Assembly (NCBI GenBank): GCA_031418215.1
Contig: JANOXC010000177.1
Location: forward strand, 1-12,902
DNA: 12,902 nt
Source: JANOXC01 sp031418215
GTDB taxonomy: Bacteria; Bacteroidota; Bacteroidia; AKYH767-A; OLB10
Direction of reading: 5' to 3'
Shown: positions 7,921-12,902 of the stretch, in pieces
Numbering within the stretch: the stretch's first letter is position 1
Layout of the letters: each line of letters opens with the position of its first letter
Position numbers and translations under genes: made by a program
The notes under the pieces: model-generated
What the model saw: only the letters and a program-made list of their open reading frames with translations
What the model was told of the DNA's origin: nothing
The model's database searches: none

Positions 7921-8961
7921 CTAAAAATGTAACAATCCATTTCTATATAAAACAACTACCCCTGTGATAAATATATTGATCAATGCCAATGGAATTAAAT
8001 ATTTCCATCCGAGATTCATTAACTGGTCATAACGAAAACGCGGGATGGTCCAGCGTATCCACATAAAGAAGAATATGAAGAAGAATATCTTGCCCATAAA
8101 GATAGCAGTACCAATCAATGCAGTTACATTATGTGATAATCCTAATCCGTTAATAAATGGGAAGTTGTAACCACCAAAGAAGAGTGAAGCAATTATGGCA
8201 GAAGAAATAAACATGTTGATGTACTCAGCGAAAAGGTAAAAACCAAGTTTCATGGATGAGTATTCTGTGTGATAACCTCCCACTAATTCTGTTTCACATT
8301 CCGGAAGATCAAAGGGCGTACGATTTGTTTCCGCAAATGCACAAACAATAAATAATAAAAAACTTAACGGCTGATAAAATACATTCCAGTGAAAACCGGG
8401 TTGCTGCCCAACAATTTCTCTTAAACTTAATGTGCCTGTCATCATCACTAGTGCAATTATGGACAAACCCATTGCCAGCTCATAGCTGATCATTTGCGAT
8501 GATGCACGGATGGCACCCATTAAAGAGTATTTATTATTGGAAGCCCATCCTCCGATCATGATGCCGTAAACACCAATGGATACAACACCAAACACATACA
8601 ATATCCCAATATTAATATCGGTAACCTGTAATATGTATTCCTTGCCATTGATGATCAAACTGCTTCCCCACGGAACTACCACACCTGTTAAACAAGCAGT
8701 CATCATCATGACGCAAGGACCGAGAATGAATAATGCTTTGTCGGCATGTGATGGAATGATCTCTTCTTTCATAAACATCTTCACACCATCGGCCACTGGT
8801 TGTAAAATTCCAAAAGGTCCTGCACGGTTGGGACCGATCCTGTCCTGAAGGAAAGCGGCAACTTTGCGCTCGGCATAAGTGGAGTACATGGCAATCACCA
8901 GTGATATACTGAAGATACCAACGACTAAAAGGAGTTTATATATAATGTATGAGGCTTCCAT
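7921..8961 (-). CDS. nuoH: NADH-quinone oxidoreductase subunit H
   Basis: The 346-aa membrane subunit forms the quinone-access chamber at the junction of the peripheral and membrane arms. Signature segments are intact: AERKVAAFLQDRIGPNRAGP (30-49), ETNRTPFDLPECETELVGGY (211-230) and WIRWTIPRFRYDQLM (301-315), which are the conserved charged loops facing NuoB/D and the quinone. About eight transmembrane helices are apparent. ATG at 8961 lies three bases after the nuoG stop. The gene ends at TAG 7923-7921, and the next gene is the inserted zeta-like kinase instead of nuoI. Confidence 0.97.
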   Translation of the reverse strand: MEASYIIYKLLLVVGIFSISLVIAMYSTYAERKVAAFLQDRIGPNRAGPFGILQPVADGVKMFMKEEIIPSHADKALFILGPCVMMMTACLTGVVVPWGSSLIINGKEYILQVTDINIGILYVFGVVSIGVYGIMIGGWASNNKYSLMGAIRASSQMISYELAMGLSIIALVMMTGTLSLREIVGQQPGFHWNVFYQPLSFLLFIVCAFAETNRTPFDLPECETELVGGYHTEYSSMKLGFYLFAEYINMFISSAIIASLFFGGYNFPFINGLGLSHNVTALIGTAIFMGKIFFFIFFFMWIRWTIPRFRYDQLMNLGWKYLIPLALINIFITGVVVLYRNGLLHF

Positions 8962-8964
8962 CAG

Positions 8965-9939
8965 TTAGTTATGTGCTTTTTCTGAAATCAATTTCTGGCG
9001 TGATATATCGATCTTTAATTGCTTGAGGCTTTCGTAATGATTTTGTGCAATAACAGAATGTCTGTCAATATGACGAGGGCCTTCTACAGTCCAATCTTTG
9101 ATATCTTTCTTATCAAATCTGCATTCATTGCAGATCCAATCTTCGACCTCACCATATTTATTTTTTCTTCCGGTAACACGCAACACATCATCACCACTCA
9201 ACCAAATGGCAACCTTGCCGCTGCATTTGCTACAATTGCGGTGCGCATCCATAGGCTTGGTAAACCATACCCTTGATTTAAAACGAAACGTACGATCTGT
9301 TAATGCACCAACAGGGCAAACATCAATCATATTGCCGCTCATATCATTTTCAACAGCATTTTGAATGTAGGTTGATATTTCAGAAACTTCACCACGATTC
9401 AACACACCATGCACGCGACTATCGCATAACTGATCGGCAACTTTTACACAACGGTAACATAAAATGCAACGCGTCATGTGTAGTTTGATCTTATCACCGA
9501 TATCTATTTTCTCAAATTCTCTTCTCTTAAATTCATAACGTGATTTTTCCAAACCATGACTGTAACTTAAGTTCTGCAAGTCACATTCACCGGCCTGATC
9601 ACATATCGGACAATCTAGTGGATGGTTGATCAATAAAAATTCTACTACCCCTGCTCTTGCTTCTAACAAATCAGGTGATGTAATGCCTTGCACTTCCATT
9701 CCATCCATCACCGTTTGCCGGCAGGAAGGAACAGGTTTCGGCATCGGACGCGGATCTTTCTCTGATCCTTTGCTTACTTTCACAATACAAGTCCTGCAAT
9801 AACCACCCGATGTTTCTAATTTGGAATAATAACACATCGCCGGAGGAACAATGTCACCTCCAATCATACGTGCTGCTTCCAGTATGGTTGTTCCCTCTGG
9901 AACTTCTATTGAATGACCGTCTATTGTTACTTTAGGCAT
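8965..9939 (-). CDS. nuoG: NADH-quinone oxidoreductase subunit G, short form
   Basis: Electron-transfer subunit of the peripheral arm. Cluster ligands can be read directly: the 2Fe-2S set C36, C48, C51, C73; the His-ligated N5 motif H106-x3-C110-x2-C113-x5-C119; and the N4 set C158, C161, C164 with C208 in the CPVGAL turn. Beyond these are two CxxC pairs, C236/C239 and C270/C273, in place of the CxxCxxxC...C arrangement that binds N7 in E. coli. The protein is 324 aa, against about 900 for the E. coli form, and lacks the molybdopterin-oxidoreductase-like domain. As far as I recall this short form is normal in Bacteroidota, so I do not read it as a truncation. Its ATG overlaps the stop of the inserted 150-aa gene in a TAATG arrangement, so translation of nuoG may be coupled to that gene. 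Confidence 0.95.
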   Translation of the reverse strand: MPKVTIDGHSIEVPEGTTILEAARMIGGDIVPPAMCYYSKLETSGGYCRTCIVKVSKGSEKDPRPMPKPVPSCRQTVMDGMEVQGITSPDLLEARAGVVEFLLINHPLDCPICDQAGECDLQNLSYSHGLEKSRYEFKRREFEKIDIGDKIKLHMTRCILCYRCVKVADQLCDSRVHGVLNRGEVSEISTYIQNAVENDMSGNMIDVCPVGALTDRTFRFKSRVWFTKPMDAHRNCSKCSGKVAIWLSGDDVLRVTGRKNKYGEVEDWICNECRFDKKDIKDWTVEGPRHIDRHSVIAQNHYESLKQLKIDISRQKLISEKAHN

Positions 9940-10391
9940 TATAATTCTAATTGCGTATTACTTTTTAAATCAATAAAATTGCTTCCAGATTCGTAAATTC
10001 TCTTTTTTAATCTCAAGTAATTCGTATTAGTATGGTTTGTCATAATCGATTTATCTGAAACTAATATAGCTGTAATATTGTTGTATACATTTGGGTAGAG
10101 TCCCTTTAAATTTGTCCACGTGCTTAAAATTTGTGAAGCTCCTTTATTCTTATTCCCATCACCCTTAAGCTCTACTAAAAATCTCCCTGAATCTCTACAT
10201 CTCACAATCAAGAAATCACAGTTCTCTCCTTCATAACAAATTTCTGATATTTTAACATAACAATACTCCTCCCTTACTTTATTACTAATTACTAATTTAA
10301 TTGCCTTTTTTCCAAGGTCATCTCTTATAACTATAATTGAATCCTTATTGCAAATAGCATTGTCCTTGGTTTTTAACTCTTGGCAGTTCAA
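9939..10391 (-). CDS. Putative PD-(D/E)XK-like nuclease, partner of the ATPase
   Basis: A 150-aa protein that I cannot assign to a named family. The central part has a beta-rich pattern with D59 in CDFLIV, then E74-L75-K76 in FLVELKGDG and Q87 in KGASQI. This D-x(14)-E-x-K plus downstream Gln layout matches the active-site core of PD-(D/E)XK nucleases. The N-terminus starts MNCQEL with cysteines at 3, 14, 44, 52 and 58, some of which might bind metal. The start is TTG at 10391, two bases after the ATPase stop; an ATT one codon earlier is less likely. The stop overlaps the nuoG ATG. Strict pairing with the ATPase suggests one effector system, with the ATPase as sensor or motor and this protein cutting nucleic acid. 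Nuclease activity is inferred from the motif alone; the fold could also be used for non-catalytic binding. Confidence 0.6.
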   Translation of the reverse strand: MNCQELKTKDNAICNKDSIIVIRDDLGKKAIKLVISNKVREEYCYVKISEICYEGENCDFLIVRCRDSGRFLVELKGDGNKNKGASQILSTWTNLKGLYPNVYNNITAILVSDKSIMTNHTNTNYLRLKKRIYESGSNFIDLKSNTQLEL

Positions 10392-11777
10392 AATTACTTG
10401 GAATAAATATTCTTAATTAATCTATTCTGTATCTCTGAAATTTCATTCGAAATCTCATCAATTTCTTCAATTTTAATTATCTCAAGCTCCTTGTCTTTAA
10501 TGTCTAGTGCATTGCCATTTATTTTATAAATTGCAATTGAATCCTTTTTAATAAAATACTTGCTTTCTCCTGGGCTATTCAACCCATTTTCATTGGAACC
10601 ATTCGCAATACTATTTAAGATTAAGCAATTTATTGAATTTAATATGTAAGGACTATGTGTTGTAATAATTATTTGATTATCCAATTCATTTACATTTAAC
10701 AAATTAGAAATAAGCTTAACAATTTCGAATTGAGAACTTGGGTATAAATGAGCTTCAGGTTCTTCAATTACAATAAAATTGCTCCAGTTACTCGCAATCA
10801 AATCTAAACAGATTAGTATTATCCAAATTGATTCCTGTTGACCTGAAGATGCGAAATTTAGCTTAACATATTCATCGTCTGATGTATAAATCCTGCTTTC
10901 ACCATTAGAATGCACAAATTTTCCTCTTAGAATATTATCTGCAATTTTAAATGAATCTAAAAGCAAATCTTTAATATAATTAGTATTAACAATAAATGAA
11001 TAAGGAGTTTCTAAAAAGTCTTGAAAAGAACTTGTGTTTTTAATTAATGTCTTTATTCTTCTTAAAAAACTAACAAGTAATTCGTCTACTTGATTTGGAT
11101 CTAACGTTGCAATCTGATCAGATAAAATTGAAAATGCACCTCTTCCTGCTGGAATATATATTGGACTCAAATTCTCGCCAAAAAATGACTGAATTTGATT
11201 ATTAATATTAATTTTAGCTGTTGAGCTTTTTACATAATTTTCAAAATTCGGATTATTTCTCTTGAACTCCTCTGGAAATCCACCTGAGGTTGGCAAATTA
11301 TCTAAATCAAATTTAACAAATTCATTCAGGCTCTTAATAAATTGCCTGAAAAAATCTGATACTATTAGCTCATCACCATAGGATGCTTTAAAATATTCAA
11401 TTTGCTCTCCATTTCGTAAGGAATATTTGATATTAAAATTTTGTTTCGCCGTTTCTACCCCAAAAACACTTCTGATTTTTGTATTCAACTCTTTCTTAAT
11501 AATTTCTATAATCTTATCTTCATTATAACTAAACTTAATGGTTTTATCATTAGCCCATTGATCAAAATACTCAGAGTATGGTTTTGAAATTATGCTTTTT
11601 AAAGATTTAAAAATAAATACCAGTTTGGCAAGAGTACTCTTACCGCCGGCTTGCGGTCCAACAAAGATTGTAATCTTCATCACCTCAATGTCAATGTCCT
11701 TAATAGGACCAAAGTTGGTTATTTTAATTTTATCAGACATCAAAAGATTATTTTATAGATACATTGATTTCAAAATA
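9940..11777 (-). other. Accessory islet between nuoF and nuoG (ATPase plus nuclease-like pair)
   Basis: About 1.84 kb separates nuoF from nuoG, which are normally adjacent. It contains the ATPase and the PD-(D/E)XK-like gene and almost nothing else: 37 bp before the ATPase, 2 bp between the two genes, and a 1-base overlap with nuoG. It is strongly AT-rich: 60-base lines at 10681, 10921 and 11041 contain 15, 12 and 14 G+C by hand count, against about 30 in nuoG and nuoF lines. No mobility gene is visible. Both junctions leave nuo reading frames intact, which suggests selection for uninterrupted complex I expression. Confidence 0.82.
10394..11740 (-). CDS. AAA/ABC-type ATPase (AAA_15/AAA_21 or OLD-like), putative defence ATPase
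   Basis: The 448-aa protein has the SMC/ABC-like ATPase layout found in many defence ATPases. Its N-terminus (KIKITNFGPIKDI) is followed by Walker A GPQAGGKST (28-36), a long variable insert (about 50-190), and an YIPAGRGAFSIL segment (195-206). Then come an ABC-signature-like SSGQQ (298-302), Walker B with catalytic glutamates IVIEEPEAHLYP (323-334), and the H-loop ITTHSPYIL (359-367). The C-terminal tail is short, so there is no TOPRIM nuclease domain as in OLD proteins; the nuclease role may be supplied in trans by the next gene. I chose ATG at 11740; a TTG one codon upstream would only add a residue. It starts 37 bp after the nuoF stop and ends 2 bp before the partner. Composition is far more AT-rich than nuo, consistent with transfer. 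The ATPase call is firm; a defence role is inferred. Confidence 0.85.
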   Translation of the reverse strand: MSDKIKITNFGPIKDIDIEVMKITIFVGPQAGGKSTLAKLVFIFKSLKSIISKPYSEYFDQWANDKTIKFSYNEDKIIEIIKKELNTKIRSVFGVETAKQNFNIKYSLRNGEQIEYFKASYGDELIVSDFFRQFIKSLNEFVKFDLDNLPTSGGFPEEFKRNNPNFENYVKSSTAKININNQIQSFFGENLSPIYIPAGRGAFSILSDQIATLDPNQVDELLVSFLRRIKTLIKNTSSFQDFLETPYSFIVNTNYIKDLLLDSFKIADNILRGKFVHSNGESRIYTSDDEYVKLNFASSGQQESIWIILICLDLIASNWSNFIVIEEPEAHLYPSSQFEIVKLISNLLNVNELDNQIIITTHSPYILNSINCLILNSIANGSNENGLNSPGESKYFIKKDSIAIYKINGNALDIKDKELEIIKIEEIDEISNEISEIQNRLIKNIYSK

Positions 11778-12902
11778 CTAATTATTTAATTCAACAAGGT
11801 TGTTGATTCGGTAATAATGCTTTACATCTAATATTGCCGCAGGATTTTTAACGTATTCTTCAAACTCACTTCTGAAATGTCTGATAGCTGCGGCTACCGG
11901 CCATGCTGCCGCTTCGCCCAATGGACAAATTGTTTTTCCTTCAATTTTTCCCTGTATGTCCCACAACAAATCAATATCTTTTAATGTGCCATGACCATGA
12001 ATAATCTTATGCAAGATCTTCTCCATCCAACCTGTTCCTTCTCTGCAAGGCGAACATTGTCCGCAACTTTCATGATGATAAAAACGGGTAAAATTCCAAA
12101 GGTTTTTCACGATGCTGGTATCTTCATCCATCACAATAAAACCGCCTGAACCCATCATGGTGCCGGTAGCAAAACCACCGTCGGCCAATGACTCATAACT
12201 CATTAAGCGAGGTTCACCGCTGGCTGTTTTTAAAATCAGATCAGCAGGGAGAATGGGAACTGATGAACCACCGGCAACGACTGCTTTCAATTTCTTGCCT
12301 TTCAATATTCCTCCGCAAAATGCATCACTATATATAAACTCCTCCACAGGTAGTCCCATTTCAATTTCATACACGCCGGGCTTATTAATATGTCCGCTTG
12401 CTGAAATTAATTTTGTTCCGGTAGATTTCCCAATTCCAATTTTAGCATAAGCATCACCGCCATCATTAACAATTGGAACAACAGCTGCTATTGTTTCCAC
12501 ATTATTCACAACTGTTGGACAACCATACAATCCTTTTACTGCAGGAAATGGCGGCTTAATGCGAGGATTGCCGCGTTTCCCTTCCAATGATTCCAACAAC
12601 GCTGTCTCTTCTCCGCAGATGTATGCGCCTGCACCAACATGCACATATAAATCCAGCGAATAATCGGTTCCTAAAATATTTTTACCAAGCCAACCATTCG
12701 CATAAGCCTCCTCAATAGCTGCTTCCAAAATCTTTGATATGTAAAAATATTCGCCGCGTATATATATATAACTGGTTCTGGCACCTAATGCAAAACTGGA
12801 AGTAATCATCCCTTCAATCAATAGATGAGGAATCCGCTCCATCAGGTAACGGTCTTTAAAAGTACCGGGTTCACTTTCATCAAGCGTTTCAGCGCTGCGT
12901 GG
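11778..12902 (-). CDS. nuoF: NADH-quinone oxidoreductase subunit F (5' end outside window)
   Basis: NADH-binding subunit that holds FMN and cluster N3. The frame is open to the window edge, so 374 C-terminal residues are visible and roughly 75-80 N-terminal residues are missing; a Met at 12842 is internal, since matching sequence (DESEPGTFKDRYL) precedes it. Visible signatures are ARTSYIYIRGEY, the nucleotide-binding GAGAYICGEETALLESLEGK segment, the RGNPRIKPPFPA segment, and the N3 ligands C280-x2-C283-x2-C286 (ESCGQCSPCREGT) with C326 in KTICPLGEA, numbered from the window edge. The stop is TAG at 11780-11778. nuoG would be expected next, but the ATPase cassette follows. The upstream nuo genes lie beyond the window. 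Confidence 0.97.
   Translation of the reverse strand, partial: PRSAETLDESEPGTFKDRYLMERIPHLLIEGMITSSFALGARTSYIYIRGEYFYISKILEAAIEEAYANGWLGKNILGTDYSLDLYVHVGAGAYICGEETALLESLEGKRGNPRIKPPFPAVKGLYGCPTVVNNVETIAAVVPIVNDGGDAYAKIGIGKSTGTKLISASGHINKPGVYEIEMGLPVEEFIYSDAFCGGILKGKKLKAVVAGGSSVPILPADLILKTASGEPRLMSYESLADGGFATGTMMGSGGFIVMDEDTSIVKNLWNFTRFYHHESCGQCSPCREGTGWMEKILHKIIHGHGTLKDIDLLWDIQGKIEGKTICPLGEAAAWPVAAAIRHFRSEFEEYVKNPAAILDVKHYYRINNLVELNN

Noticed and set aside
8965..9939. NuoG as a truncated pseudogene because it is about one third of E. coli length
   Set aside because: All N-terminal cluster ligands are present, the gene fits tightly with nuoH, and a short NuoG without the molybdopterin-like domain is, as far as I recall, usual in Bacteroidota.
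10394..11740. ATPase as a full OLD-family nuclease or as AriA of PARIS
   Set aside because: The region after the H-loop is too short for a TOPRIM domain, and the 150-aa neighbour carries an ExK motif, with no recognisable TOPRIM motif as expected of AriB.
11771..11803. Possible promoter in front of the ATPase gene (TATTTTG with an upstream CTTG, minus strand)
   Set aside because: The -7-like element is one base short of TAnnTTTG and the spacing to the TTG is about three bases too short. In such AT-rich sequence this is not convincing.
12757..12773. Alternating TA run (tatatatata) as a repeat or regulatory element
   Set aside because: It lies in nuoF and encodes the conserved SYIYIRGEY segment, so coding constraint explains it.

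Overview
The window comes from a Bacteroidota chromosome, most likely the Chitinophagia/Sphingobacteriia side. Four things point there: a nuo operon in the order F-G-H-I-J-K-L-M-N, a short NuoG (324 aa) without the molybdopterin-like C-terminal domain, a neighbouring SprB-repeat surface protein, and AT-leaning codon use without strong Shine-Dalgarno sequences. All supported genes lie on the minus strand, so transcription runs from high to low coordinates. No rRNA, tRNA, CRISPR array, transposase or integrase was seen.

Layout in the direction of transcription. The window opens inside nuoF (12902-11778, 5' end cut off). Then come an AAA/ABC-type ATPase (11740-10394) and a 150-aa protein with a PD-(D/E)XK-like signature (10391-9939). 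nuoG (9939-8965) and nuoH (8961-7921) follow, then a zeta-toxin-like P-loop kinase (7892-7323) with a small partner gene (7317-7111). The rest of complex I is nuoI (7080-6538), nuoJ (6465-5965), nuoK (5960-5640), nuoL (5611-3704), nuoM (3704-2250) and nuoN (2243-879). After a 123-bp gap, a gene for a secreted SprB-repeat protein starts at 755 and runs off the left edge.

The nuo genes encode the proton-pumping NADH:quinone oxidoreductase. NuoF and NuoG carry electrons from NADH through Fe-S clusters to NuoI. NuoH lies at the quinone/membrane junction, and NuoJ, K, L, M and N form the proton-translocating membrane arm. The key Cys, Glu, Lys and His residues are present in every subunit, so the complex looks functional.

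The unusual feature is two separate two-gene accessory cassettes in the same polycistron: ATPase plus putative nuclease between nuoF and nuoG, and zeta-like kinase plus small putative antitoxin between nuoH and nuoI. Both are in the operon's orientation, packed tightly, and clearly more AT-rich than their hosts. The first ends in a TAATG overlap with the nuoG start. Neither has a visible mobility gene or a convincing promoter, so both probably depend on nuo transcription. The ATPase/PD-(D/E)XK-like pair has the layout of a two-gene anti-phage system (compare Septu: ATPase plus HNH nuclease) but is not a described system that I can name. It is the best candidate here for an undescribed system.
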